Assembly (NCBI RefSeq): GCF_000764305.2 | Contig: NW_025934535.1 | Span: 124,001 to 188,000, forward strand | Source of the DNA: Hyalella azteca | Taxonomy: Eukaryota > Arthropoda > Malacostraca > Amphipoda > Hyalellidae | Direction of reading: 5' to 3' | DNA length: 64,000 nucleotides | Part shown: positions 25,101 to 40,100 of the stretch, one piece after another | Layout of the letters: each line of letters opens with the position of its first letter | Numbering within the stretch: position 1 is the first letter of the stretch | Translations under genes and position numbers: made by a program | Notes under the pieces: model-generated | The model's input: the letters and a program-made list of their open reading frames with translations, nothing else | What the model was told of the DNA's origin: nothing | Database searches by the model: none

Positions 25101-28100
25101 ATCCTCAATATCTGGAATTAAATCTTAAAGACTGAGCGCCAGCAACAAACACTTCATCTGCTTCATATGCTAGAATATTTCTATTTCGCGACGAGGCTTC
25201 TTGTTTAGTCAATGCTAAAGACCAAGAGTTGTAACGTCACTCAACTGGACATGCTCTTGCGTCAACGTTGCATTGAGATTAATGTTTTGGCACAGTAATA
25301 ACCATACTATATTACATCAGTTTTGGTTAGTCATTACTGCTTGGCAGCGCAAAGAAACAGAATTTTTGAACCAAATAAATGTTTTAATTTCTTAGCCATC
25401 AGTTGCCGTATGATAGACCACGCAACATCTGAACCTACCGATCGGCCTAACAAAACGAAAAAAAAACATGTTAAAAGGCACGTTACACCACAACAAGGGG
25501 AGTCAACGTTGCCGTGATGGTAATATCAACGCTCTTGATCCTCGGAGACTCAGAGGCAAACAAAATCTCTGGCTCCGCTAGCGCGCTCGCTTGGCCGCGC
25601 TCTATTTCGTAAATGAAGATTGCGAGTCTATGGAATAATTTTCTAATATCTGTAAGACGAAAAATTATGATAGAAGGCGTCGCAAATATCTGTAATGAAT
25701 GATTGAAGATATTTTTTTCCCAGGAAAGAAACTTTCGTTAAAAATTCGACTTTTTACGATACGTTTTTTACTGATTTTCTGTTCAAATTTCCCACAGCAA
25801 GTCTTCAAGCGGAAGCCATTAGTTAAATCCTTGTTTGTTCGGCCTTGCACTATCGCAACTTTCACTTAATGAGGTCGTGGAGCGCCTCGCGACCGGCTGA
25901 TATAGCCATTAAAGGTACCTAACTTGCCTTAAGTAACCTGCTTGTCAATAATCTTTCGGTAATACTGGTAAGTTTAGCCATTATCCTGACGTACTCCAGG
26001 CCTGAACCCATGCGACGCCGTGTCGTGCCTAGCGGGGGAGGTTTGCAAGATCGACAGCTTCGGGCTGGCCCGATGCGAGTGCCCACCGCGCTGCGAGCCC
26101 GTCGTCATCCCGGTCTGTGGTTCGGACGGCGTCACTTACGACAGTCACTGCGAGCTCCGGAGGGCGGCGTGCATCAGGCAGCTCGACATCACGGTGCAGT
26201 TCGTGGGAGTTTGTGGTGAGCATCATACAAGAGGACTTCAATTTGATGGAAATTTTTATTTTGAAGGAGTTTCAAATATTTGAAGAGACTGGAGATTTTT
26301 TTGGGAATTTCCTCTATATTTGAAATAAATTTAAATTCAGTTATATTGAGTTTTCTGCCTATAATATTATTCACCTCTCAGATTCAATTGTGTTATGCAT
26401 CTACTAGAGTATTTTCTGTTGTTTGTGGTCTCCGTCTAATAATATAATTAAACAGCTTTTAATTTTGGAAAATTTTAAAACCCATTAAAAATTAGTTCAA
26501 ATAACTATTCCCATATGTACGCAAATTATTCTGCTAATCTTTGTCAATGATGTGATTGCAAAATAAGTGGCCAGCCAATTTCTTACCTTTTGACTTCTAT
26601 AAGATTCTTAAAATAAAATATCAAAATCAAGTATTTTGTCCTTCCATACTCTTCTATATCGTTGACGAACTTCGGACCATCGTAGAAATTACAATAACTC
26701 TAGATCTCCCAAAAATTGAAACACAAAGTAATTAAAAATTCAAGACACTCATGAAATTTTTCGGGTTGCTTACGATTACTGCACGGTAGCTCTGCAAGAT
26801 ACGAGACAGCGGCTGGTATAACAACTTTATAAGTGAGCAGACATTAAATTGCACTCATTTCCGTGGTCATCAGCGAACATTCCCTGATATATCTCTCATC
26901 CCAGAGAACACAATTCAAGATGTGGGATAAGGGATACTCATGCTCACTAACTTTATGTTTTTTACGGCATCAGGACCTGTGAGCGCAGAGTTTGCTAACG
27001 ACGATGTTGAAAGTTCCTAATATTATGATATAGATTATTTTTTATTTATGAGTAAATAAATAGTTTTTACACAACATTTTATTGAGTTCATGTACAGTTA
27101 ATAAATGATCCATATTGCATATATTTATGCAAGTTTGATTGAAGACCAGAGAATGAGTTTCATTTTCTTACTTATGTTGATCCAAATCTCTATTTTAGCC
27201 GTTTCGTTATTTGATAATGAAAATTCATACATTTGAAACTATGTCAGTATATTAAAAATGTATCTCAATAATCTCATTTACGATATATCAACGATAAATT
27301 ATCGTTCGATTTATTGCATGAGTTCTATTTACTGAAAAACAAGTTCATTCTAAAAACCCTTTCTCTGGTTTGTAATGAAATTGTATAAATAAATAAATTC
27401 TGTGATCCTAAACAGATATTACTTGGATATTTTCACGACTGTAATGTGCTGTCGATGTAAACTCCATCCCAAGTGCAGCTCCAAATAAATATAAAATCTA
27501 GTTATCTCTATCTGAACAAAGCCCAGAAAATCGAATAGTAACAAAATACCCTCTATGTCGGCCAGCGCTTGTTTGCTGATGCTGGTTTTCAAAATCTAAA
27601 AATCCGCCCTATTTTGAGAAATAATCTACTGTTTCCGGGAGCTCAGCGATAGCGAATCCTGTTACAATCTGACGATACTTTTATCGTGCCAAGTCCATCC
27701 CCGGCTCCGATTTTTGGGGAGGCCTGGGCCTGCTGCAAATCTCAGAATTCAATCAAAACAGTAAAAAGAGGCGTTTATTTAGGATTTCACAGCCTTTTAA
27801 AGCCCCAATCTCTCGCTCGTACCTCAATTGTTGCTGAAAAGTTCACTCGTGGCCGGCGCTGGTGTGTAGTGGGAGACCTTCCTTTTATATGGGCCGTCAA
27901 AGGCCTTAGAATTGATGCTTTCTGTCCACAAAATTCCCCAACAAAGACCTGTGACTCCACAATAAAAATGGCACTCCCTTTATTAGCTTCCTTCTAAGTT
28001 TGAAGGCAAGCTAATGAAAACGCCATCGCTGGGAGCTTTAAAGTCTTCTGGCGGCTTTTTTTTTTTTGAGGATAAGACTTCTCGGAAATTGGATTGGTAA

Positions 28101-31100
28101 CAGTTTCTACCGATTAATGTAAATTTTCTCCTGATATGATTCGCAATGCTGCTTTATGCTCAGAAGATTGTAGATTCAAATTGGATGTTCATCAAAGAAT
28201 TTTAGTCCAGTACTATTTTATTTTAGACTTAATCCTGAAAATGTAAATCAACTTAATGTACTTAATAAAAAACTGCGTAAATAAAAAATTTTAATTCATG
28301 ATGTCGTTTCGTGCATTCAGAATTTTCGTGCTCCTGCGTGGTGCTAATATTTATTTTTTTTTTGTTCGAAACGGTTCATGGAAATGATGGAGCGATCTTC
28401 AATGTACGAATGTATTCGAGCAATCGCTCTGTGGTGAAAAACTAGCGGGAAAGTAATTATTCAATATCATGTCTACTTAATATTCTACAAATGAGGAGTC
28501 GAGGAGTGCACACAGTCTAGCTCACCCTATCGAAGCGTATGTTTTCTATTACTTTTATATCAATGACTCTTTTAAAAATTTCTCCTTATTGGAGATATAC
28601 TGGGATATTGAGGAGAAGACGATATCGTATGTGCGTTGAATTAAGAACTCGCAGATGTACAACCTATACATTCAAATTGCTAATAATTATTATTTATAGT
28701 AGGTTGCAAGCGCCACTAGTCTGTGTTGTGTGTTACATGTAGCAGGTTAACCCGGCGTTGATAACCTGACGTTGCAAGTAAACTAAGCATTGGTCCAGAT
28801 TGAAATTTTTTATGACGTGACAAATTCCTGTCAGCGTGAATTTATTTTTTATACACGCCCACGGGAGACATCTACAGAGCAGCTTTAAATATTTCTGTTA
28901 TCTAATTTACAAGCCTCTTGCACACTCATAAACTTTCCCAAATCTGTACAAGTTTTGCACAAATTTACATTATTATTATTACATTATTCACATTTTTATT
29001 AGTACATTATTCACACAAATTAATAAATGTAATCTAACACGAAGTGATCCATATTAACGCAGGAGGTGGAGGCGCATGCTCAGGCCATCGATGTCAGCTG
29101 GGCGCCGTGTGCGTGGAGCGTCACGGGAAGCCCGTATGCGACTGTCCCCCGTGTCCGGGTCTGCTAGATCCCGTATGCGGGACGGACGGACTCTCCTACA
29201 ACAACGAGTGTCTGCTGCGCTCAGAGGCGTGCGTCAGACACACAAACATCGGCATCCAGTACCGCGGACGATGTCGTGAGTTTACCGGATAAATGTTCGG
29301 CCATTTGTGAACACGGAGAGATAGGGAAGAATGAAAGGGGCTATACATATATCGCTAATCTTATTTTTTAAAGGCCTCCCACACTCACCATTCTAACAAA
29401 AAGGAATTAATTTTAATAATATCGCTAATTTCCTAGTCAATTAATATCGCTAATTTCCTAGTCAATTGTGTGTGATTACAGCAATAAATTGCTTTGTAAG
29501 CTTGCGGTTTTTATCGTAAACGCAAATATTGATGAATGAAGTGAGATCAGAAAGAGTGATTAGTTGCAATATGCCAAATTTTCCCGCTGAATTTCTGTGA
29601 ATACATGAAAAATATTAGCCTCAATGGGCAAGTTTTGCCATCCGTACGTTTTTTATAAGCACAGTTACATTATGGTATGAAGAACTTAAAGCGAGTGTGC
29701 CCCATGGTCACATGACTAGTAAACAATAGCTTGCAAATACGGCTAGTATAAATGACCGAAATTATAAGATGGAAGCACCAAGCGAATGAAATGCCTATTT
29801 AAATTGAATCCTATTGTTCCATAATCATATCTTTTGAATGTCAATATCATTGCTCAGAATCCCACGTTACCGCATAAGTTTAATGTCATGCGGTCAGAGA
29901 TGCATTTGGCATTCCAATTTAATATTAGAAGATAATTGCTTGTATAAATGATAAGAAAATAGATCATTCTGAGAACTGAAAGCATTTACCTTGTTTAACC
30001 TTTCAATATACGTAATCGACTACTTATCAGTGCATTATAAACTTTATACATCGTCAACTAATTTCGTAATTAGTTGACATCGTCATCTAATTATGCATAT
30101 TGAGATAAACACGAGATTTAAATGTGCAATGATTAATGCGTGCAGAATCGAGAATTATCCAATATAAAATAATTTTATGAGAATTATCCAATATAAATAA
30201 TAAATAAAGACTCTTCAAACCCAAAAATTTACTCATCCAAAAATTCCTTTTGTTATCACTCAAATACTTTACAAAAATGAGTAACAGAATCAAAACATTT
30301 TGATTAATTTTATGCGCGTGCCGAAAATTCCACTCAACTTTGTATACGCGCTATTTTGTGAATATTGTTCAACAATACATTGTATTAAAACAGTTAAGCG
30401 CATTACAAAAATGTTTTGTATAAAAACAATGAAGAGTATTACAACAATATTTACCTACTGGCAAGATCTTTTCAATTGACACTGACATGGCTGAGGTACT
30501 CAGGGTATCAGATTAGTTTTTTTCCGAACATCGATACAATTGCAATGCCCCGGTGCTCCTACAGGCGGCTGTGAAGAGAAACAGTGTCGCTTCTACGGCC
30601 TCTGTGAAGCCACTCCAGAAGGCCATGGCCGATGCATCTGTCCGACCGTCTGTACTGATGTGAGTCTTATGTGTAAATTCAATAATTTTATATTTATTGG
30701 ATGTAGTTCATTAATTATATACTTCGAGTCTGCTTGCGTTTGAAGCCTGCATCGGAAATATATGGCGAATATACGATTGCTCGTGCCCGCAGTAACTATG
30801 GTGTAGCTGAAAACTTCTGAAAAATTATCAAGCTCTAGAGATTCCTTAAATATGAAATTTAGTGATAAAATATTGGTAAAGTTTCAAAACAGAAGGTAAA
30901 CCATAGAAATGTACATTTAATCTTACTAAGTTGACTCTCAAAATTTATATATTAGATATTACAAATATATTATTGATATATGTAATATCTAATATCTATA
31001 TATTGATGTAAATTCATTTTCTTCGAGAATGATAAAAAATTGAGTGGCAACGAATATTCGCACAACGAAATACTGCCGTCCGCATTTCGGTTTGTGCCAC

Positions 31101-34100
31101 GATCTGTAACACTCATGTTGGTATCGAGCGCACGTCTGCAATATTGTACCTACATAATAAAGATATTGTTAAATTTATGAGCATGTGTGTCTATAAACAA
31201 GTTTTCGTGCAAGGCTACACGTTGAAACAACATGCCAAAATTTCTAAATCTTGATCTTGTATCTGGTATTGATAGGATCCTTAGGTTTCTCAATTAATTT
31301 ACTCATCTTATGCAACTAAGCATCTTTATCCACCTTGTATACCCACTAAATTATCATTAATTTTCATCTCCCTCGAATTTTTATATCAATGTTAAATGAA
31401 TGATCAGCTTGAATATTTAATTTTATTACTTTACATTTAATCTTACTAAGTTGACTCTCAAAATTTATATATTAGATATTACAAATATATTATTGATATA
31501 TGTAATATCTAATATCTATATATTGATGTAAATTCATTTTCTTCGAGAATGATAAAAAATTGAGTGGCAACGAATATTCGCACAACGAAATACTGCCGTC
31601 CGCATTTCGGTTTGTGCCACGATCTGTAACACTCATGTTGGTATCGAGCGCACGTCTGCAATATTGTACCTACATAATAAAGATATTGTTAAATTTATGA
31701 GCATATTTGCCTACGAAACCAGCTTTCATGTAAGGCTACACGTTAAAACGAAATGCTAAAATTTCAACTCCTGATCTTGTACCCGATATTGACAGGATCT
31801 TCAGGTTTCTCAATTAATTTACTCATCTTATGCAACTAAGCATCTTTATCCACCTTGTATACCCACTAAATTATCATTAATTTTCATCTCCCTCGAATTT
31901 TTATATCAATGTTAAATGAATGATCAGCTTGAATATTTAATTTTATTACTTTATTTTATTATTATATTTTTTATTATTATTTAATTTATTTTTAGAACCG
32001 CTCCTCATATTTTGCGGGTTCATTTTCCTTTTGGTTTGCTAAAAATTTCCAAGTTTTTCTGGCCACGGCAGGTGGAGAGCCAGGTGTGCGGAACGGACGA
32101 GCGGACTTACCTGAACGAGTGTCACCTGAAGGTGCAGGCGTGCAGACTGCAGCAGGACATTGCTGTATCGTCGCGCGGCGACTGTGGTTCGTTTCATGAT
32201 TACCGTCTCATTATACATTATCAACTGGTCAAAATTTTATAATTCCCTTCTGAAAAATGATCATTTACCAAAATATTTGCTTCAACTTTATTTTAGCGCA
32301 GAAAAAATTATTCTCACATGCCTGTACAGCCCGTGCCTCAACGAATTATGAAAAAAAAGAGTCATTTCTGTCTGAGAGTCTCCCATCAGTAAAATTTTTT
32401 CCTGTATTAAGAGCAACCCGAGTTATTTTTCTTAAGGCTTCCAGGTTTTTATATACTTTCCTTCTAACTCCGTGAACCCAAAAAACTCTTCTGAACGAGC
32501 CCCACTTTTCGGGACCACGACCAACAACTTTACTTTTCGGGACCATGACCAACAAATGAGTCTTATTTTTCGTGTTGCTTTATCAGACCTGTGCAAGCAC
32601 GTGGAATGCAAGTACGGAGCCCATTGTGAGGCTGGCCAATGCCTGTGTCCAACATCGTGTCCAGACACAAAGGAACCCGTGTGCGCTACAAACGGCGTTA
32701 CTTTCCTCAACGAATGCATGATGCAGAGGATGGCGTGCCAGATTGGACAACCTGCTCTCAGGGTGGCTTTCTTTGGCGAGTGCTCGGAAGCTCGGTCGTC
32801 CGGAGTCAGTGAGTTACACTAAAAGGAAAAATCTTTTGCTTCTTTCGTGGGTTTCTTGGTGGTTTCTTTGAGCGTTGTTTGTTGATTAATTTTTTTGTTA
32901 GCTTTACTTTGATGGGTGAGGCCTAGAACGTCAAACTATTAATCTAGCGACAACCTGTACAAAAATCCAGCAAAATAAAAGAACTCTAATCGATTTGCTA
33001 CTTTTTAGTCTGAAAGCTACGCAGCGAACACCGACGGCTGCTTGCATTGAAAATTAAGACAAACATTCATGCAGGTCGTGATGGCCGAAAAAGTGAGTAC
33101 ACAAGAGGCCAGTATTTATGATCTCGTGATATTCAGAGCAATATATTTCGCTCGCAGCGGCCTTCGCGTTGTATATAAAAGTTTTTCCTGCGGTTATTAA
33201 TGCAACGTCGTGAATAAGATTCATGAGCAGAGTGCCACGGTGTTAAAAGATATAATAGAGACGACACCAATAAACCAAAATGAAGGAACCTGGAAGGAAA
33301 GTTTTCTTCTTCTCGGGCAGCATTCTTTTTAAAGCACGCTTTTACGGACGCGATGCCAAGAACCGCTCCTGATATTTTGCGGGCTCATTTTTATTTTGGT
33401 TTACTAAAAATTCATACTATTTTTTGATTTAGTCAATGAGCGAAGATGGTGCAGAATTAGTTTTTTTAGCCACTAATTTTCTATCCAAAAATTCAAATTT
33501 ATAATTTTTATAATTATACAAGTGAACGAAGACGATTCAAAATTAGGGTGTATCCATGCCCATGAAAATTGCCTGTTCATGTAATGCCAAGCAATTTGGC
33601 TTTTTCTGTGCTCGGACTCACTTTGCTGTCTGTCGAAGACGTTGGCACACTTTGGAAACGGGTACTGGAAATGGGTACTGGAAATGGGCACTGGAAATGG
33701 GTGCTGGAAGTGGGTGCCGGAAATGGGAACTGGAAATGGGTACTGGAAATGGGTACTAGAAATGGGTACTGGAAATGGGTGCTGGAAATGAGTGCTGGAA
33801 ATGGGTGCTGAAAATGGGTACTGGAAATAAGCGCTGGAAATAGGTGCTGGAAATGGGTACTGGAAATGGGTGCTGGAAATAGGTGCTGGAAATGGGTGCT
33901 GGAAATGGGTGTTGGAAATGGGTGCTGAAAATAGGTACTGAAATGGGTACTGAATTTGAACAAACCACGTTTTACTTATTGGTAAGCAGCTAATTTTCAG
34001 ACGAAATCTCATTCACTCAATCACAGAATCTAGCCAAGAAAAACAATTCTGTCTAAATTAACTTTCCTCAAGTTAAATTTGTAGTTCGTCATTCTTAATA

Positions 34101-37100
34101 TATTAGTGTTTTCTGATATTACTACCAGGAATTGTTCTATATTTACTCACTGCAAATTAATTATTTCGCTCAATAATATGGAAAAATGAGACTAACGTTC
34201 AATACTTACAGAATAAACTCGTTGAATTTCAATTTGTGTCTATGTTCGGGGTCTATTAACATGTATCCTAATTTGACATCAACCAGGGCACTGATGTTAA
34301 TATTAAGTTTATTATTAATATGGGCTGAAATTGCACGACAACACTACCGGTAAGTCTCGGTTCTATATTTCTTTTTATTCGTGTATCCCCTTATATTCAA
34401 ACACGGGTGGTTAATGGCCAGAGAATTTGTTCATTTAAATTTTCAGGGTCGAGCAATAGTCTTCAGATGACGTTTGTTGATCAAAATGCATGTTTAAGGA
34501 AGTAATTTAAATTTATTAACGACGTATAGAAAATAGCAACATTAATTTGCAAGTAATATGAAGCATTTTATACAGAAATTTTGGTGGATATAAGTACATG
34601 ACACACGTAAAAATAATACAAGAAGAAAATTTTGAACTGTGAAAAAAACTCCGAAACAATCTCAAAGCTTAGAAAAATCGGTAGTTGTAAAATGGATGCT
34701 GAAGTCCAATCCGTAGAAATGAGGGCTTCAGCTATCGTCGGTCGGATGATGTAGGGTATCTACATGATGACGATGCTGGTGGGTTCCTCCAGCACAGTGC
34801 AAGTGAGTCTGAATCTGACGCTGTCAAGAGTCTCACATATTGAATTCATCGCGGATTTTGAAATGAAGTTGCTCGATTGTAACAGTGCCCTCGCACCTAT
34901 TGTAGTACTGTTGGTGCTCGTCTTCTGGCCAATAACCACCCGTGTTTAAACAAGCTTATTTTGTCATCTAATACTAACCACTAATAATTTATGTACGCAT
35001 TTGATCTTGAGACGTATTTTTATCGGAATCTGGTTCCTCAAACACGTTAATTGGAAATTCCATATCCACTCTTGGCCTATCAGGTGCTATTAATAAAATG
35101 TTTTCTGTTTCGTATCTTTTTCAATGTCTTTCTCATGATTTCTCAAAACCTTGTCTATGTTTATTAATTCTGCAATGAAAATAGATAGTTTTCTTATAAA
35201 AATTCGCCCTTGTAAACCGTAAAAGATCATTACCTGCATTCAGGAATGCAAGAAGGTCGTGCCTACACCTACAACCTAGACGGCACAGCCTACCGCGTCA
35301 ACGGAAGCAAAACCACTCTTGAAGGCACGATTCTCTTCAGTCCAGTTGAACTGCCACCCCTCATCCTGGACACTCCACCCACACCACCACCTGATCCCTG
35401 CATCCTGATGAACTGTGAATTTGGCTCCAAATGCGTTATTCTTGATGACGGCTTACCGAGATGCTCGTGTCCCCTCGACTGTACACAAGAAGAGTTCGTG
35501 TCCACGGATCCAGTGTGTGCCAGCGATCTAAAGATGTACTCCAACGAATGTGCCATGAACAGGGAGGCTTGTCAGCGCCAGGTTGAACTACGTCTGCGAC
35601 CTTTAGAGCTCTGCGAAGGTACTGCGTTCGAGAACCTTATGCTCAGGAAAATGAATGAGTGTATTGTCCAAACAGTAGCACACTTACCTCCATCAGGAGC
35701 AAAGAAGGGACAGTGCACTAATACTTTATTTTGTCGGGCCGAACTGGATCTGGCTGACCCGCACTAAGGCAAAAAAGAGCCTCGCTATTTGGACAAATTC
35801 GCATTCATTTACCTGATTGTACGATTATATGCACATTATTTATGTGCCATATTTTGTGTCTAGTGTTGTCGTTTGTTCCAAAGCTTTCACTATCGTGCTT
35901 TTATTTAGCACTGAATCGCCATAATGAGTTCGTTTCATGATTTCAGCTATCAATATTATAAGTTGTCGTTATTTCATGTAGGCGCTGTTTTGTTCCATAG
36001 AATTTCCGTTTTTTGATTGTATTTTAGCTTTTTTCGTTTTATTCTTTTATTTACGCCGGATATTTTTAACAATGATTATTTAATATTTTTTTCCGTCGAC
36101 TAAAGCAGATTTTGATGGTATTTTCACCTGTAATATTAACGATTTATTACGAATATTTTTTTTGTTAAGGCGATTTTTTATTTCAGTCTACGCAACTGGG
36201 AGAATTATTCGCATCAATAAATTACTCTCGCTCACTTACACTCATTTTTTCGGAGCTTAAAGCACATTGTTTTAAAATACACATTTATTTGTTTCAGTCT
36301 TTCATTTCGTTTTCTCATTTTTTTATCGATGTTTGTTTTCGAAAATTCTTCTACCTGATATCCTTGTATTATTTATTTTTGCATTCGTATGTTCAGTTTG
36401 CACCACTGTATTGATTTTGCATGCTGCCACTGCAATCGCATGACAATTTTGCTTCATTTGTTATTTATGGTTTATTATGAGGATGTAATTTTGTTGGTAA
36501 TATTCGAGGGTAAGATTGGGGTAACCTATGATTTAAGCTGTTTATGGAAAGTGTGACGATAGGCTCCTTTTGCTAGCTACTAGGATGCATTAAAATAATT
36601 GTGTTAATGAGCATGTTTTTTATCTTTGTTTTTCTTATTTTGCACACTTCATTGATAATTAAGCAGTACTAGTCTCAATATTTGTTTCTTCTTCGTAACC
36701 AAAATCTTGATGCGTAATCATTTAGCATATCGACACCTTTACAACCATGCAATACTTCTTGTGTCGACTAATTTGTTTGTCAAATTTGTTACATATTTAT
36801 AATAAATTCTTAGTCATATTGTTCCACATCAGGAGGACGCAAATATACTTCACTCACACACTTACAATACTTTACTCATTGTGTTATATGACATATCTCA
36901 CGGAGCATTTATATGCTTTGATAATTCATAGCCCAAACTAAATCATGAATTAATTAAATTACTCGTCCATTCACGATTTTAGAGACCGTTATGTCGAAAA
37001 AAATAAAGAATTCCCTTCTCAACAAAATTTCAATTCACTTTGATCATACTAATGTGAACAGATCTTAATTATTCATGATAATTAGGTGACTGTGATATTA

Positions 37101-40100
37101 TAGCGCTTGCTAGATGTCATTGTTCAAGTACATTAGTCAAGAAACTAGTAAAATGTGATAAATCTGAGTGGCGGATTGCCACGATAGGTATTTATTTTCA
37201 TACAAATTGCTGTATTGAATTTATATCAATCACGTTGAATTTTTTCTGGCCTTTGCATAAACACTTAGCCCAAGTTTTGATAAACCTTTAAAATTATTAT
37301 CAAATGTATTTTTTTTCGTTAGCTTGTAAATTTTACAGGACACGTCTTTATTCGTTAATTTACGTCGTTATTTGATTTCCAGTTTTGATGATGTTTTCAT
37401 TTTTAGTTTCCTTGTTTTTCGATGTGTTTTCTTATTTTGTTCATCTTTCTAATGTTGCTCAATCTATTGTCGCGAACACATCTGGCTTGAGGAGGCGCTA
37501 CTATGCACTGTGCACATTACATAAGCATTTCGTTTGTCTTATTTCAAGAACAATTCAACAATATTTCATTGAATTTTACCAAATTTCACTGAATTCTCCG
37601 TCAAAATCTTTAAAACTTTATTCATATATGATTTCAGTATAAAATTGTTTTAAATGACCATAAACTCACTTTACTCCAATTTATTTGGTATTTTAAATTG
37701 TGTTTCGACGTCTTTTTTGTACTGATCCATCACTTTTTTACTCCTGAGTACAATATGAGGTTTTCCTTTGAATATCTGTGAGATATCGAATATTCAAACG
37801 TAGACTTTTCTGTTTCTCCATAGTACTTTTCGAAAAAAATTATAACATATTTGTAATTCATTACCTGCGCAGACTACGAGTTGATACCGTGCAACAACGT
37901 CTCGCCTTTGGTGAACCCTGCGACGGGTCGCGATTTCTACTGCGGTGAAGGACCGGACAAAGAGGAGTGTCCAAAGGGGTCGTACTGCCACTGGTCTTTG
38001 TCTTTCGCCAAATGCTGTCCTCTCGAGAACAGTGAGTGTTCATTTGCAGGAACCGTGTCGGTGATGAGGGGTGCTAGAAAGGCGCCCGCTCTCTGCTCCG
38101 ACAGCTCCCCAAATGATGATGGTCTTGCAAGAAATTAGCATAAATTTCGAGATTGAGTGCTAGTGGAAGGGAGACTGTGTAGGTCGTACGTATGGCAGGT
38201 GCCTGAGGGAAAGACCTCATCAAACCAATGAGGCTGCCCCTGAGACCAAACTATTCCATAGATGCGAATGGAGTCTTTCAAGACCCTGAAATTACCGAAA
38301 CGTTTGTGGGAGCTGCTATTTATTTTACGCCTCGAGAAGTGCCCGTGCAAGGGCTTTTTCGGTGAGGTTTACGACCTTGAAATGAAGTTCGTCTTCATTA
38401 CCGGGAAATCTTTGTGCAACCGGCTCGTATTTTCAACCCGAAGAAAAGTCGAATGTTATTGCACTCCCCCTTTATTGCTGGAGTTTTATTGTCGTCATAT
38501 CTTAATATTATATTCGTGAATTACTTAGCAATATAGTTATTTCTTCATTTAAAGGTATATTAATAAGGGACTAATCCAAAATCTTAAAATTCTATGTTGA
38601 TTTGGTATATAATTTGTGACAAAAAGTAAATCAATAATTTAGAACATTCACCCAGATTCAAGTAGGCATCTAATTGGAAGCATACCTGGAAGTATAATAT
38701 ATTGGCGTCCTATTACAACTTTCATGTTTTGTACTGTTCTTGGGCTCTTCAAATCCATAAACTATCTGGTACATATTTTTTCCATTGACTAATGAAGGTT
38801 TCCATATTACAAAAACTGGAAAACAATGGAGTACGGTCCTTTTCTGTGCGTCCGGTTCAAGTCTAAATTGCTGGATAAAATACGAGCGAAAAACAAGTAT
38901 ATGTTCGAATAACGCACAAATGGTTTAGAGCTTGAACCTATAGATTTAGGCTCCTGTCTTAGATGTTGCACCCTCTTCCACCAGCATTCGGATCCGAGGC
39001 TGTAGAAACACCAATAGTTCTAGTTTCCGTTAAAGTTGTAGTAATGAGTTATATATAGGCATAGGATTAAGTTGGTTCTAAGAATAAATATAGTTATTGA
39101 TATCTTTATGGCAATAAACTTCAAGGAATAGGTGTAGTTATAGTTATTGTTACAACAATAAATTTAAAGTTATTGTTTTCGTTGTAGGCAATTGTATTGT
39201 GTTTTTTTGCGGATGAAAGGGTCTTTTATGATTACTGGAACAGCAGCACGCACCACTCGACCATGAACCCGGACATATAACAACCCACATGGCTCTCCTC
39301 CACGACCAAGGGCGTATGCCAGTCCCAGGGCAGGCCTCATGCTCGTAGTAGGTGACAGACGCCTGATGTCAGGACGGCAAACGTCGTATGACAGGACGAC
39401 AGACGTCGTATGACAGGACGACAGACGTCGTATGACAGGACGACAGACGTCGGATGACAGGACGACAGACGTCGGATGACAGGACAACAGACGTCGGATG
39501 GCAGGACGACAGACGTCGTATGACAGGACGACAGACGTCGTATGACAGGACGACAGACGTCGGATGACAGGACGACAGACGTCGTACGTCGGATGACAGG
39601 ACGACACACGTCGGATGATAGGACGACAAACGTCGGATGACAGGACGACACACGTCGGATGACAGGACGACAAACGTTGGATGACAGGACGGCAGACGTC
39701 GTATGACAGGACGACAGACGTTGGATGACAGGATAACAGACATTGGATGACAGGACGGCAGACGTCGGATGACAGGATAACAGACATTGGATGACAGGAC
39801 GACAGACGTCGGATGACAGGACGACATACGTCAAGCAAAGTGATGCCAAGTCCGAGGCTCAAATGTGAACGGTTAAACTTGAATAAGAAGAGTAATATGT
39901 TTTAACATATGTGAACAGGTTGTTGGCTGGCAGAAAACGTAGAGAGACCATATGAATCGTCACGACTAAGCGCATGATCAAAGTATATCGTGCTGCTTCC
40001 ATTAAGTGTCCTTTATATGCATAATAATTTACTTAGGTAACAATTTCAAGATTAAATGTAGTCGAATATGTTTACTTAAACTAAGGTTTCTAAATATTAG

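Noticed and set aside
26010..26241. Overlapping frames on both strands at exon 7
   Set aside because: Shadows of the GC-rich FS4 coding sequence.
33473..34012. 179-codon minus-strand frame and overlapping frames on both strands
   Set aside because: Produced by the 13-bp minisatellite, whose period leaves several frames open.
35619..35767. Extension of the exon 12 frame past its donor
   Set aside because: The frame stays open, but the sequence has no module character, and the donor at 35619 is in phase with exon 13.
39170..39862. Three overlapping long minus-strand frames (up to 230 codons)
   Set aside because: They are translations of the 22-bp minisatellite; the period shifts give parallel open frames.
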